Shown piece by piece: positions 9,272-17,811 of a stretch of 64,000 bases of DNA. Source of the stretch: Sphaerotilus montanus (GTDB taxonomy: Bacteria > Pseudomonadota > Gammaproteobacteria > Burkholderiales > Burkholderiaceae_C); assembly GCF_013410775.1 (NCBI RefSeq), contig NZ_JACCFH010000001.1, forward strand, positions 4,154,001-4,218,000. Direction: 5' to 3'. Position 1 is the stretch's first letter, and every line of letters starts with the position of its first letter. Both the position numbers and the translations under genes were made by a program. A model generated the notes under the pieces. The model did not search any database, was not told the origin of the DNA, and saw only the letters and a list, made by a program, of their open reading frames with translations.

Positions 9272-9331
9272 GGGGCTTTTGCGCCGGTATTGGGAGTTTC
9301 ACTGGTGCCAATTCGGAATAGTGTGTATACA
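9227..9331. promoter_or_regulatory. Two TGTATACA palindromes upstream of vanA
   Basis: The perfect 8-bp palindrome TGTATACA occurs at 9227-9234, inside the 3' end of the GntR gene, and at 9324-9331, 35 bp before the vanA start; they are 97 bp apart. Such AT-rich repeats stand out in this GC-rich sequence. GTATAC cores are typical of GntR-family operators, so they may bind the regulator encoded between vanA and vanB, or the upstream GntR protein. This is an inference. Confidence 0.5.
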
Positions 9332-9365
9332 TTTATGGACATCCAACCCTGTCCAGGGAGCCTTG

Positions 9366-10454
9366 ATGTCCGCTGCTACCTTCCCCCTCAACGCTTGGTA
9401 CGCCGCCGCCTGGGACCACGAGGTCAAGCGCGCGCTGCTGCCCCGCACCATCGCCAATCGCCAACTGGTGCTCTACCGCACCACCACGGGCGAGCCGGTC
9501 GCGCTCGAAAACGCCTGCTGGCACCGGCTGCTGCCGCTCTCGCTCGGCCGGCTGGTCGGCGACGAGGTGGAGTGCGGCTACCACGGCCTGAAGTTCGACG
9601 GCCAGGGCCGCTGCACCCACATGCCCTCGCAGGAGACGGTCAACCCCTCGGCCTGCGTGCCGGCGTATCCGGTGGTCGAGCGCCACCGCTTCGTCTGGGT
9701 CTGGCCGGGTGATCCGGCGCTGGCCGATCCCGCGCTGGTGCCCGATCTGCACTGGAACCACGACCCCGCCTGGGCCGGTGACGGCAAGCTGATCGAGGTG
9801 GCCTGCGACTACCGGCTGGTGGTCGACAACCTGATGGACCTGACGCACGAGACCTTCGTCCACGGCACGTCCATCGGCAACCGCGAAGTGGCGGAGGCGC
9901 CGTTCGTCACGACCCACGGCGACCGCACCGCCACCGTCACGCGCTGGATGTCCGGCATCGAGGCGCCGCCGTTCTGGGCCTCGCAGATCCGCCAGGCCCA
10001 CGGCTACACCGGGCCGGTGGACCGCTGGCAGATCATCCGCTTCGAGGCGCCGTGCACGGTGGCGATCGATGTCGGGGTGGCCAGGGCGGGCACCGGCGCG
10101 ATCCCGTCGGAGGGCCACGCCAGCGACCGCAGCCAGGGCGTCAACGGCTTCGTGCTCAACACGATCACGCCATCCACCGACAAGACCTGCCTGTACTTCT
10201 GGGCCTTCTGCCGCAACTACCTGCTGGGCGAGCAGAAGATCACCACCGAGCTGCGCGAGGGCGTGACCCGCGTGTTCGGCGAGGACGAGGTGATCCTGGA
10301 GGCGCAGCAGCGGGCCATCGACGCCCACCCCGGCTACCGCTTCAGCAACCTCAACATCGACGCGGGTTCGATGTGGGCGCGCCGGTTGATCGACCGCCAG
10401 ATCGCCGCCGAGCAGCGCCCCGGCGCGCCGGTGATTCCGATCCGTGCGGCCTGA
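9366..10454 (+). CDS. vanA: Vanillate O-demethylase oxygenase subunit VanA
   Basis: A 362-residue Rieske non-haem iron oxygenase. The Rieske ligands are Cys51-x-His53 and Cys70-x2-His73, and 'DNLMDLTHETFVHG' carries the mononuclear iron site. The family demethylates vanillate to protocatechuate plus formaldehyde, using electrons from VanB. The start at 9366 follows CAGGGA; upstream in-frame codons would run through the putative operator. It is followed by a GntR regulator and then VanB, so all three form one unit. A related methoxybenzoate demethylase (syringate, 3-O-methylgallate) is an alternative. Confidence 0.88.
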   Translation: MSAATFPLNAWYAAAWDHEVKRALLPRTIANRQLVLYRTTTGEPVALENACWHRLLPLSLGRLVGDEVECGYHGLKFDGQGRCTHMPSQETVNPSACVPAYPVVERHRFVWVWPGDPALADPALVPDLHWNHDPAWAGDGKLIEVACDYRLVVDNLMDLTHETFVHGTSIGNREVAEAPFVTTHGDRTATVTRWMSGIEAPPFWASQIRQAHGYTGPVDRWQIIRFEAPCTVAIDVGVARAGTGAIPSEGHASDRSQGVNGFVLNTITPSTDKTCLYFWAFCRNYLLGEQKITTELREGVTRVFGEDEVILEAQQRAIDAHPGYRFSNLNIDAGSMWARRLIDRQIAAEQRPGAPVIPIRAA

Positions 10455-10476
10455 GCGGTCCGGATCGGTCCTGTCC

Positions 10477-11253
10477 ATGGACACCACCGAACTCGATGTC
10501 GCGCCGACGCAGACCGTGCAGGCGCAGCAGCGGCTGCGCGAGCTGATCGTCTCGGGCGCGCTGCCACCGGGCGAGCGCATCCTGGAGGTGCCGCTGGCCG
10601 AGCGGCTGGGGGTGTCGCGCACGCCGGTGCGGGCGGCCCTGCTGCGGCTGGAGCAGGAAGGGCTGCTCGAAGCGGCCAGCGCGGGTGGCGGCTACCGGGT
10701 GCGGCAGTTCAGCGCACAGGACCTGCGCGACGCGATCGAGCTGCGCGGCACGCTCGAAGGGCTGGCGGCGCGCATGGCGGCCGAGCGCGGTGTGGACGAG
10801 GCGCTGCTGGCCCTGGCCCGCCGCCACCTCGACGCGATCGACGCGGCGCTCGATGCCCCGACGCTGGCCGAACCCGGTTTCGCTGCCTATGTGCGGCACA
10901 ACGGCGGCTTCCACACGCTGCTGGGCCGGATGTCGGGCAGCGACCTGCTGCAGCGCGAGCTGGCGCGGGCCAGCCTGCTGCCCTTCGCCTCGCCGAGCGG
11001 GTTCCTCGGCGTGCAGGTCGGTGCGCCTGCAGGCCAGACGGTGCTGCGCATCGCGCAGGACCAGCACCGCCAGGTGCTCGACGCCATCGAACAGCGCGAG
11101 GGCAGCCGCGCCGAGGCCCTGATGCGCGAGCACGCCCGCATTGCCCGGCGCCGCCTGGAGACTGCCCTGCGCCAGCCCGGCGGCCTGCGACCGTTGCAGG
11201 CCACCGCGGCCCCGTTCAACGCCCATGGAGGACATCCCCATGAAAGCCAGTGA
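10477..11253 (+). CDS. vanR: GntR-family regulator, VanR-like
   Basis: A 258-residue GntR/FCD regulator with the wHTH at about residues 12-78 ('LAERLGVSRTPVRAALLRLEQ') and an FCD effector domain behind it. In many Proteobacteria a protein of this type represses vanAB until vanillate is present. Here the gene lies between vanA and vanB and overlaps vanB by 14 bp, instead of being divergent or downstream. The ATG at 10477 starts 22 bp after the vanA stop. VanR function is inferred from context. Confidence 0.75.
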   Translation: MDTTELDVAPTQTVQAQQRLRELIVSGALPPGERILEVPLAERLGVSRTPVRAALLRLEQEGLLEAASAGGGYRVRQFSAQDLRDAIELRGTLEGLAARMAAERGVDEALLALARRHLDAIDAALDAPTLAEPGFAAYVRHNGGFHTLLGRMSGSDLLQRELARASLLPFASPSGFLGVQVGAPAGQTVLRIAQDQHRQVLDAIEQREGSRAEALMREHARIARRRLETALRQPGGLRPLQATAAPFNAHGGHPHESQ

Positions 11254-12250
11254 CCAGACCTTCACCGCCACCGTGGACCGGATCACCGACCTGAGTCCCA
11301 CCGTGCGCGAATTCACCCTGCGCCCCGATGGCGGCGTCCTGCCGCATGCGCCGGGCAGCCACCTGGGCGTCGAGGTGCCCGTCGGCGAGCGCCGCACGGT
11401 GTCGCGCCACTACTCGCTCGTCGGCCTGCCGGGGGACGGCGTGTGGCGCATCGCGGTGAAGCACCTGCCGGGCGGGCGCGGCGGCTCGCGGGCGATGTGG
11501 CGGCTGGAGGAGGGCGCGCGGCTGCAGGTGCGCGCGCCAGCCAGCCATTTCGAACTCGACCACCGCGCGACCGAGGTGCTGCTGCTGGCGGCCGGCATCG
11601 GCGTGACGCCGCTGGTCGGCATGGCGCAGGCGCTGGCGGCACGGGCCGCAGCGCGCGGCGACGTGCGGGTGCGCATGGTCCAGGTGGCGCGCAGCGAGGC
11701 GGAACTCGTCTTCGCCGACGTGCTCGCGCAGACGCTGGGCGACCGGCTGCGCACCGTTGTCACCGGCGCGGGCCAGACGCTGGACATCGAGGCCGAGATC
11801 GCGGCACTCGGCCCGCAGGCGCAGCTCTACGTCTGCGGACCCGCCGCGCTGATGGCGCGCGTGCGCAGCGCCTGGGCGGCGGCCGGGCGGCCGGCGGTGC
11901 AGCTGCGCTTCGAGACCTTCGGCACCAGCGGCGACCACGCGGCGCAGGCCTTCACCGTCAAGCTGCCCCGCCATGGCCTGACCCTCGACGTGCCGGCCGA
12001 TTCCACGCTGCTCGACGCGCTGGAGCGGGCCGGTGTCGAGGTGCTGGCGGACTGCCGGCGCGGCGAGTGCGGGCTGTGTGCGGTGGACGTGCTGTCGGTC
12101 GAGGCCGGCACGATCGACCACCGCGACGTCTTCTTCTCCGCAGCCCAGCGCGCCGCGGGGCGGCAGCTGTGCGCCTGCGTGTCGCGCCTGTCGGGCAGCT
12201 CCGCTTGTGTCGTGCTGGACAGCAGCTACCGTCCCGAGGCGGGCAGCTGA
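11240..12250 (+). CDS. vanB: Vanillate O-demethylase reductase subunit VanB
   Basis: A 336-residue class IA oxygenase reductase. The N-terminal FAD domain has 'SRHYSLVG', the NAD domain has 'LAAGIGVTPL' and 'LYVCGPAALM', and the C-terminal plant-type [2Fe-2S] domain has 'DCRRGECGLC' with a later Cys. It passes electrons from NADH to the VanA Rieske centre. GGAGGAC lies 6 nt before the ATG at 11240, which is inside the end of vanR. It ends 3 bp before the convergent mgtA gene. Confidence 0.88.
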   Translation: MKASDQTFTATVDRITDLSPTVREFTLRPDGGVLPHAPGSHLGVEVPVGERRTVSRHYSLVGLPGDGVWRIAVKHLPGGRGGSRAMWRLEEGARLQVRAPASHFELDHRATEVLLLAAGIGVTPLVGMAQALAARAAARGDVRVRMVQVARSEAELVFADVLAQTLGDRLRTVVTGAGQTLDIEAEIAALGPQAQLYVCGPAALMARVRSAWAAAGRPAVQLRFETFGTSGDHAAQAFTVKLPRHGLTLDVPADSTLLDALERAGVEVLADCRRGECGLCAVDVLSVEAGTIDHRDVFFSAAQRAAGRQLCACVSRLSGSSACVVLDSSYRPEAGS

Positions 12251-12253
12251 ACG

Positions 12254-15040
12254 TCACTGCCAGCCGTGGCGCCGGATGTAGAGGCGTTTCATCCACGTGG
12301 TGAGCGTGCAGTAGCCCAGCAGGATCGCCACCAGCCAGCCGTAGTAGGCGGCGGGCAGCGCTTCCAGCCGGAAGTCACTGGCCAGCGGCCCCAGCGGCAG
12401 CCAGATCCCCAGCGCCATGATCGCCAGCGTCATCGCCATCAGCGGCGCGGCGGCACGGCTCTGGAGGAACGGCAGCTTCGGCGTGCGCAACATGTGCACC
12501 ACCAGCGTCTGCGTCAGCAGGCCCACCACGAACCAGCCCGACTGGAACAGCGTCTGCCGGGCCACGCTGCTGGCGTCGAACACCCACCACATCACGCTGA
12601 AGGTGAGGAGGTCGAACAGCGAGCTGATCGGCCCGAAGAACAGCATGAAGCGGCCGATGTCCGCCGGGTTCCACTGCAGCGGCCTGGCGACCAGCTCGGG
12701 ATCGACGTTGTCGAAGGGGATGCCGGTCTGGCCGATGTCGTAGAGCAGGTTCTGCACCAGCAGCTGCAGCGGCAGCATCGGCAGGAAGGGCAGGAAGGCA
12801 CTCGCCACCAGCACGCTCAGCACGTTGCCGAAGTTGGAGCTGGCCGTCATGCGGATGTACTTCAGCATGTTGCAGAAGGTGGTGCGGCCCTCGACCACGC
12901 CTTCGTCGAGCACCAGCAGGCTCTTCTCCAGCAGGATGATGTCGGCGGCCTCCTTGGCGATGTCCACCGCGCTGTCCACCGAGATGCCGATGTCGGCGGC
13001 GCGCAGCGCGGGGGCGTCGTTGATGCCGTCGCCCATGAAGCCGACGACGTGGCCGCCGGCCCGCAGCGCGCGCACGATGCGTTCCTTGTGCAGCGGCGAG
13101 AGCTTGGCGAAGACGCTGTGGGATGCGGCGGCGGCTTGCAGCGCGGCGTCGTCCATGGCCTCGACCTGCGCGCCCAGCAGCACGGCGGTCGCGGGCAGCC
13201 CGACCTGGCGGCAGACCTGCAGCGTCACCAGATCGTTGTCGCCGGTCAGCACCTTGACGGTGATGCCGTGCGCGGCCAGCTGTTTCAGCGCTGGCGCGGC
13301 GGTTTCCTTGGGCGGGTCGAGGAAGGCGATGTAGCCGATCAGCGTCAGGTCCGTTTCGTCCGCCACGGAATAGGTGGTCTGGCCCGGCGGCAGGGTCCTG
13401 ACGGCCACGGCCACCACGCGCAGGCCTTCGGCATTCAGTCCGGCGGTGACGGCCTGGGTGCGGGCCCGCAGCGCGGCGTCCAGCGGCAGGGTGGGCATGG
13501 CGCGGTCGCCGTCCAGACTGGCATCGACCGGCTCCTGCGTGCGCACCCGGGTGCAGGCGGCCAGCACCTCCTCGACCGCGCCCTTGCAGATCAGCTCGTG
13601 GTGGTGGTCCTGGCCGTTCACCAGCGCGGCCACCACCACCGACATGCGCCGGCGCTCGAAGTCGAAGGGGATCTCGTCCACCTTGCGGTAGGCCTCCTCC
13701 AGCTTCAGCTCGACGGGCAGCTCGACATGCGCCAGCACGGCGCGGTCCAGCAGGTTCTTCAGCCCGGTCTGGTAGTGGCTGTTCAGGAAGGCGAAGTGCA
13801 GCACCTCGTCGGTGTCCTGCCCGTAGGCGTCGGCGTGGCGGGCCAGGGCGATCTGGTCCTGCGTCAGCGTGCCGGTCTTGTCGGTGCAGAGGACGTCCAT
13901 CGCGCCGAAGTTCTGGATCGCGTCCAGCCGCTTGACCACCACCTGCTTGCTGGACAGCCGCACCGCGCCCTTGGCCAGCGTGGTCGTGACGATCATCGGC
14001 AGCATCTCGGGCGTCAGCCCGACGGCCACCGACAGCGCGAACAGGAAGGCCTCCAGCCAGTCGCCCTTGGTGAAGCCGTTGACCAGGAAGACGACCGGCA
14101 CCATCACCGCCGCGAAGCGGATCAGCAGCCAGCTCACGCTGTTCACGCCGGCCTGGAAGGCGTTGGGGGTGGTCTCGGTGGCGGTGGCGTGGGCGGCCAG
14201 CGTGCCGAAGTAGCTGCGGCCTCCGGTGGCGACGACCAGCGCAGTCGCGGTGCCGGAGGTGACGTTGGTGCCCATGAACACCAGATTGCGCTGCTCCAGC
14301 ACACCAGCAGTGGTGCCCGTCCCCTGGACGAATTTCTCCACTGGCAGCGACTCGCCCGTCATCGCCGCCTGGGCCACGAACAGGTCGCGCGCGGTGAGCA
14401 CGCGGCAGTCGGCGGGGACCATGTCGCCGGCCGACAGCGCCACCACGTCGCCGGCCACGAGGGTGCGCACCGGGATCTCCAGCGGCGCGGGCTGGCCCGG
14501 CCGGCGCACGGTGGCGGTGTTGCTGACCAGTGCGCGCAGCCCTTCTGCGGCGCGGTGCGAGCGGCCCTCCTGGACAAAGCGGATGCCGGTGCTCAGCGCC
14601 ACCATGGTGCCGATCACCACGGCCGCCTTGGCGTCCGCACTCAGGATGGACAGCAGCGCGAGCGCTGTCAGCAGCAGGTTGAACGGGTTGAGGTAGCAGC
14701 GCCACAGCCGGAGCCAGCCGGGCAGCGGCGGTTCGTGCTGCACCTCGTTCGGGCCATCGCGGGCCAGGCGCCGGGCGGCTTCGGCGGCGTCGAGTCCGTC
14801 GGCTTGTGTGCGCAGGCGGGCCAGTGCCTGGGTGGGGTCGTCCCGGGCTGCGGCCAGCAGGTCCTGACCGAATGCGGCCGGGACGGCGCCCGCGGTGGAC
14901 GGCGGCGCGGTCGTGGACGGCAGGGTGGGTACGCCCTTGGTCGCGGCCGCCAGCGTGTCCAGCAGTGGCCGGCGTTCGAAATGACGCCTGGCACGGCGCC
15001 GGCGCAGGAAGGTGCTGAAGCCTTGCTGGAACGCCTTCAT
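12254..15040 (-). CDS. mgtA: Magnesium-transporting P-type ATPase MgtA
   Basis: A 928-residue P3B-type ATPase that imports Mg2+. Markers are 'MTGESLPVEK', the helix-4 motif 'PEMLP' (which separates MgtA from Ca2+ pumps with PEGLP), the phosphorylation site 'DKTGT', and 'GDGINDAP'. About ten membrane helices are visible. The ATG at 15040 has no Shine-Dalgarno sequence of its own. It lies 16 nt after the stop of a small ORF (15057-15122) that has a strong one, so mgtA translation probably depends on that leader. A bidirectional Crp-type site and a TATGCT -10 precede the leader. Confidence 0.93.
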   Translation of the reverse strand: MKAFQQGFSTFLRRRRARRHFERRPLLDTLAAATKGVPTLPSTTAPPSTAGAVPAAFGQDLLAAARDDPTQALARLRTQADGLDAAEAARRLARDGPNEVQHEPPLPGWLRLWRCYLNPFNLLLTALALLSILSADAKAAVVIGTMVALSTGIRFVQEGRSHRAAEGLRALVSNTATVRRPGQPAPLEIPVRTLVAGDVVALSAGDMVPADCRVLTARDLFVAQAAMTGESLPVEKFVQGTGTTAGVLEQRNLVFMGTNVTSGTATALVVATGGRSYFGTLAAHATATETTPNAFQAGVNSVSWLLIRFAAVMVPVVFLVNGFTKGDWLEAFLFALSVAVGLTPEMLPMIVTTTLAKGAVRLSSKQVVVKRLDAIQNFGAMDVLCTDKTGTLTQDQIALARHADAYGQDTDEVLHFAFLNSHYQTGLKNLLDRAVLAHVELPVELKLEEAYRKVDEIPFDFERRRMSVVVAALVNGQDHHHELICKGAVEEVLAACTRVRTQEPVDASLDGDRAMPTLPLDAALRARTQAVTAGLNAEGLRVVAVAVRTLPPGQTTYSVADETDLTLIGYIAFLDPPKETAAPALKQLAAHGITVKVLTGDNDLVTLQVCRQVGLPATAVLLGAQVEAMDDAALQAAAASHSVFAKLSPLHKERIVRALRAGGHVVGFMGDGINDAPALRAADIGISVDSAVDIAKEAADIILLEKSLLVLDEGVVEGRTTFCNMLKYIRMTASSNFGNVLSVLVASAFLPFLPMLPLQLLVQNLLYDIGQTGIPFDNVDPELVARPLQWNPADIGRFMLFFGPISSLFDLLTFSVMWWVFDASSVARQTLFQSGWFVVGLLTQTLVVHMLRTPKLPFLQSRAAAPLMAMTLAIMALGIWLPLGPLASDFRLEALPAAYYGWLVAILLGYCTLTTWMKRLYIRRHGWQ

Positions 15041-15056
15041 GGCCGGACCGGGCGCC

Positions 15057-15122
15057 TCACACCGAGTCCGCCTGAACCGCGAACAGCGACTCGGCGGCAC
15101 GAACAGGAACGGGAGATGCCAT
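15057..15122 (-). CDS. Putative 21-residue leader peptide upstream of mgtA
   Basis: A small ORF reading MASPVPVRAAESLFAVQADSV with the strong ribosome site GGAGGAATCACC directly before its ATG. It lies wholly within the mgtA 5' leader and stops 16 nt before the mgtA start, which has no ribosome site. Enterobacterial mgtA is controlled by translation of the proline-containing leader MgtL. This peptide is unrelated in sequence but has two prolines near its start and the same location, so a leader-peptide or coupling role is inferred. Confidence 0.5.
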   Translation of the reverse strand: MASPVPVRAAESLFAVQADSV

Positions 15123-15150
15123 GGTGATTCCTCCGGTTGATCGATGACCC

Positions 15151-15220
15151 AGCATAGGCCGGAGGCGATCCGACCACGGTGCGGTAGCACACAGACCATT
15201 CGACCAGCGTAGCGCAGGCT
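15151..15220. promoter_or_regulatory. Bidirectional Crp-type site between mgtA and the BON gene
   Basis: On the + strand 15178-15197 matches the regional motif at 16 of 20 positions (GGTGCGGTAGCACACAGACC), with a weak -10 (CAGGCT, 15215-15220) 17 bp on, facing the BON gene. On the - strand 15174-15193 matches at 12 of 20 and is followed 17 bp later by TATGCT (15151-15156), facing mgtA. One symmetric element thus appears to serve both promoters. Confidence 0.6.
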
Positions 15221-15247
15221 TGGACCCCCTCCACCCGATCTGGATCA

Positions 15248-15904
15248 ATGATGAAGACTGACAGCCAATTGCAGCAGGACGTGAGCGCGGAACTCGACTG
15301 GGAGCCTTCGGTGCATGCCGCACGCATCGGCGTCGAGGTCAAGGACGGTGTGGTGACGCTGGCCGGACAGGTCGACAGCTACGCCGAAAAGTGGAACGCC
15401 GAGCGCGCTGCCCAGCGCGTGTCCGGGGTCAGGGCCCTGGCGACCGAACTGCAGGTGCAGCTCACCAGCCTGAGCCAGCGCACCGATGCCGACATCGCCG
15501 CCGCGGTCGAGAACCTGCTGGAGTGGACGTCGACGCTGGCCTCCGGTGCGGTCCGGGTGGTCGTCGAGGGCGGCTGGGTGACGCTGTCCGGCAAGGTCGA
15601 CTGGCAGTTCCAGCGCCAGGCGGCCACCGACAGCGTGCGCCACCTGATGGGCGTCACGGGGGTCAGCAACCAGATCGCGATCCAGCCCGCGGCGTCTGCC
15701 ACGGGGGTCAAGCTGGTCATCGAGGCGGCCCTGAAGCGCACGGCGGTGGCCGATGCCCGCCACATCACGGTCCTGGTGCATGGCGGGGATGTGACGCTGA
15801 CCGGCACCGTCCGCAACTGGGACGAGCGCGAGACGGCCACGCACGCGGCCTGGGGCACACCGGGCGTGCGCAATGTGGTCGACCGCATGACGCTGGTCTA
15901 CTGA
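15248..15904 (+). CDS. Triple BON-domain protein
   Basis: A 218-residue protein made of three BON domains in tandem (about residues 3-72, 77-146 and 151-218), each with the 'V.V.GGxVTLxGxV' strand and the 'A..V.GVxxV.N' helix. BON proteins such as OsmY bind membranes or phospholipid and respond to stress. There is no signal peptide or lipobox, so a cytoplasmic location is likely. Two ATG codons stand in tandem, with little ribosome-site sequence. It diverges from mgtA across a shared Crp-type site and converges on ompA, separated by a strong hairpin. Confidence 0.85.
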   Translation: MMKTDSQLQQDVSAELDWEPSVHAARIGVEVKDGVVTLAGQVDSYAEKWNAERAAQRVSGVRALATELQVQLTSLSQRTDADIAAAVENLLEWTSTLASGAVRVVVEGGWVTLSGKVDWQFQRQAATDSVRHLMGVTGVSNQIAIQPAASATGVKLVIEAALKRTAVADARHITVLVHGGDVTLTGTVRNWDERETATHAAWGTPGVRNVVDRMTLVY

Positions 15905-15920
15905 GCCGGTCGACAAGGCC

Positions 15921-15957
15921 GTGGGGGCCGGGGACTTCATCCGTCCCCGGCCCCCAC
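15921..15957. terminator. Bidirectional hairpin terminator
   Basis: A perfect 15-bp stem, GTGGGGGCCGGGGAC, with a 7-nt loop (TTCATCC) and its exact complement, lies between the converging BON and ompA genes. The downstream TGTTGTTGG is moderately T-rich. The position and strength suggest termination for both genes. Confidence 0.8.
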
Positions 15958-15987
15958 TGTTGTTGGTCCTTGCTCAGCGCAAGCGGA

Positions 15988-17175
15988 TCACTTCGTGCCG
16001 GTCACTTCGATCTCGACCCGGCGGTCCGGCTGCAGGCAGGTGACGAGCGCCGGCGTCTGGCGCGTGCCCTTGCAGTCTTCCGGCTTGGTGACCGGGGTGG
16101 ACTCGCCCTTGCCGGTGGCCGAGATCTTCGCGGGGTCGATGTGCCCGGTGCTCACCAGATGGTCCTTGACCGCGCTGGCGCGCTCCATCGAGAGCTTCTG
16201 GTTGTAGGCCGGCTTGCCGAGGCGGTCGGTGTGGCCTTCGACGCTGATGGTCTCGTACTGCGTGCCGGCGAGTTCGCTGGCGAACTTGTCCAGCGCGGCG
16301 CGCCCCTGGGGCTGCACGTTCGACTGGTCGAAGTTGAACAGCGACTCGGCCGAGAAGCTCACGCGATGGCGCGGGGGCGGGGCAGGGGGCACCGGCGGTG
16401 CGACGGGGGCGGCCACGATGACCGGAGCGGGTTCCGGGGGCGGCGGCGCGGCGGCGACCACCGGGGCCACATACGCGGGTTCAGCCCGGGTCATGCGTGT
16501 CGGCGCGGGTGCGCTGCCGAACGGAAAGACCACGCTCATCGACACCACGTTCACGCCACCCCGGTGCCCGACCGAGTCGTTGACCTGGTAACGCTCGACT
16601 TCACCGCGCACGAGGAAGGCGGAATTGACCGCGTACTGCAGCCCCACGCCGAGCTTGACGTTGGTCTCGCGGGTGCTCGGGATCGGGTCAAGCGGGGTGA
16701 CGGCACCGGTGCCGCGGAAATTGCCGCGGGTCTTGGCGTAATGCGCGCCGATGCGGCCGAGCGCGGACAGGCGCTCGGTCACGGGCAGCGTACCGACCAG
16801 GTCCAGGTGCACGCCCTGGGTCTTGATCTCGCCGATCAGGCTGCCCACGGGCACGGTGGTGGCGTTCAGGCCGAACTTGCCGAGGTCGAAGAAGCCGGCT
16901 TCCACGCCGAAGTTCCGGTTGAACTGGTAGCCGCCGAAGAGGCGGTACGCAGTGTCGGTTTCATCGCTGGTGACGCCGGAGGTGGTCAGGCCGGCGCCGA
17001 GCTGGCTGTTGGCGATGCGGTTTTCGTCGACCTTGGCGCGGGACTGTCCGACCGACAGGCCGCCGTAGGCGTAGGGCGCTTCACGGAGCTGGGCCAGCGC
17101 CGAGCTGGCGCTCAGGGCGCCGAAGCCGGCCAGCATCAGCGTGGTCAGGGTGCGCATGGCGTGCATTGTTCTCAT
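15988..17175 (-). CDS. OmpA-family outer membrane protein
   Basis: A 395-residue outer membrane protein: a signal peptide to about residue 28, an OmpA-like beta-barrel (roughly 30-225) with alternating aromatic strands, a Pro/Ala-rich hinge (about 230-275), and a C-terminal OmpA peptidoglycan-binding domain. That domain shows 'VEGHTDRLG' and 'NQKLSMERASAV', the Asp and Arg that hold diaminopimelate, plus a Cys pair near the end. GAAGGA precedes the ATG. Its promoter, with the best-matching Crp-type site of the window, lies inside the 3' end of the upstream hydroxylase gene. Confidence 0.92.
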   Translation of the reverse strand: MRTMHAMRTLTTLMLAGFGALSASSALAQLREAPYAYGGLSVGQSRAKVDENRIANSQLGAGLTTSGVTSDETDTAYRLFGGYQFNRNFGVEAGFFDLGKFGLNATTVPVGSLIGEIKTQGVHLDLVGTLPVTERLSALGRIGAHYAKTRGNFRGTGAVTPLDPIPSTRETNVKLGVGLQYAVNSAFLVRGEVERYQVNDSVGHRGGVNVVSMSVVFPFGSAPAPTRMTRAEPAYVAPVVAAAPPPPEPAPVIVAAPVAPPVPPAPPPRHRVSFSAESLFNFDQSNVQPQGRAALDKFASELAGTQYETISVEGHTDRLGKPAYNQKLSMERASAVKDHLVSTGHIDPAKISATGKGESTPVTKPEDCKGTRQTPALVTCLQPDRRVEIEVTGTK

Positions 17176-17184
17176 GGTCTTCCT

Positions 17185-17781
17185 TCAGAGCGTGGTTCGG
17201 TGCGAAGGATCTGTTGTAAAGCCGCTGCTTTTTTTGGTCTGTGCGCTGCCGAACACGTGGTCCCAGAACGACGTCGTGACGCCGTAGCACGCCGGCCACT
17301 CGCCGCGGCGGTGGTGCAACGCATGCCAGCGCTTGCGCTCCCGGAGCCACGGACGGCGGGCGCGCCAGTGGTGGATGGCATGGTGGGTGACGGTGTAGAA
17401 GAGGTAGCCGACCAGCACGCCCTGGGTCAGCGCCGCTGCCGGCCACAGGCCGAACAGGCCCCACGCCGGCAGGAACACCAGCCCGCCGATCAGGGCCGCG
17501 CTGACCACCGTCGGCGCGCAGATCAGCGCCGACGGGCGCTCGTGGTGCGCGGCGTGCCAGCGGCTGAACGGGGGGAGGCCGTGCAGCACGAAGCGGTGCG
17601 CGCCGTACTCCATGGCGGTCCAGGCCGCTGCGCCGATCAGCACGCAGGCGGACAGGCGCATCCAGTGCGCAGGCGGCGCGTCGAGCAGCAGCAAGGTCGC
17701 CAGGAGCGCCACGGCCACGCCGTAGAACACCACATCGGCCTGGTAGGCGGTCTTGCTGTGTTCGAGTGTGAACAGCTTCAT
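17185..17781 (-). CDS. Sterol desaturase/fatty-acid hydroxylase family membrane protein
   Basis: A 198-residue membrane protein of the fatty-acid hydroxylase superfamily. Four histidine clusters that bind a di-iron centre are visible: 'HRFVLH', 'HAAHH', 'HHAIHH' and 'HALHH', set among three to four hydrophobic helices. Such enzymes oxidise lipid acyl chains, sterols or carotenoids using O2. The C-terminal tail after 'FWDHVFGSA' overlaps the ompA promoter. It diverges from the crp/fnr gene across a palindromic operator, so it is probably controlled by that regulator. The substrate is unknown; a membrane-adaptation role is inferred. Confidence 0.85.
   Translation of the reverse strand: MKLFTLEHSKTAYQADVVFYGVAVALLATLLLLDAPPAHWMRLSACVLIGAAAWTAMEYGAHRFVLHGLPPFSRWHAAHHERPSALICAPTVVSAALIGGLVFLPAWGLFGLWPAAALTQGVLVGYLFYTVTHHAIHHWRARRPWLRERKRWHALHHRRGEWPACYGVTTSFWDHVFGSAQTKKSSGFTTDPSHRTTL
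17213..17255 (-). promoter_or_regulatory. ompA promoter with class II Crp-type site
   Basis: The 20-mer TGTTCGGCAGCGCACAGACC (17236-17255, - strand) is followed after 17 bp by TACAAC (17213-17218). This places a transcription start about 30 nt before the ompA ATG and the site's symmetry centre near -41.5. The element overlaps the 3' coding end of the hydroxylase gene. Confidence 0.65.
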
Positions 17782-17811
17782 CGGGGTCCTTGCGGGAGTC
17801 AGTGAGCCATC

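Noticed and set aside
15236-15249. Fnr/Anr-like box (CCGATCTGGATCAA) at the BON gene start
   Set aside because: Only the right half fits TTGAT-N4-ATCAA, and the element touches the start codon where an activator could not work. The Crp-type site upstream explains the promoter better.
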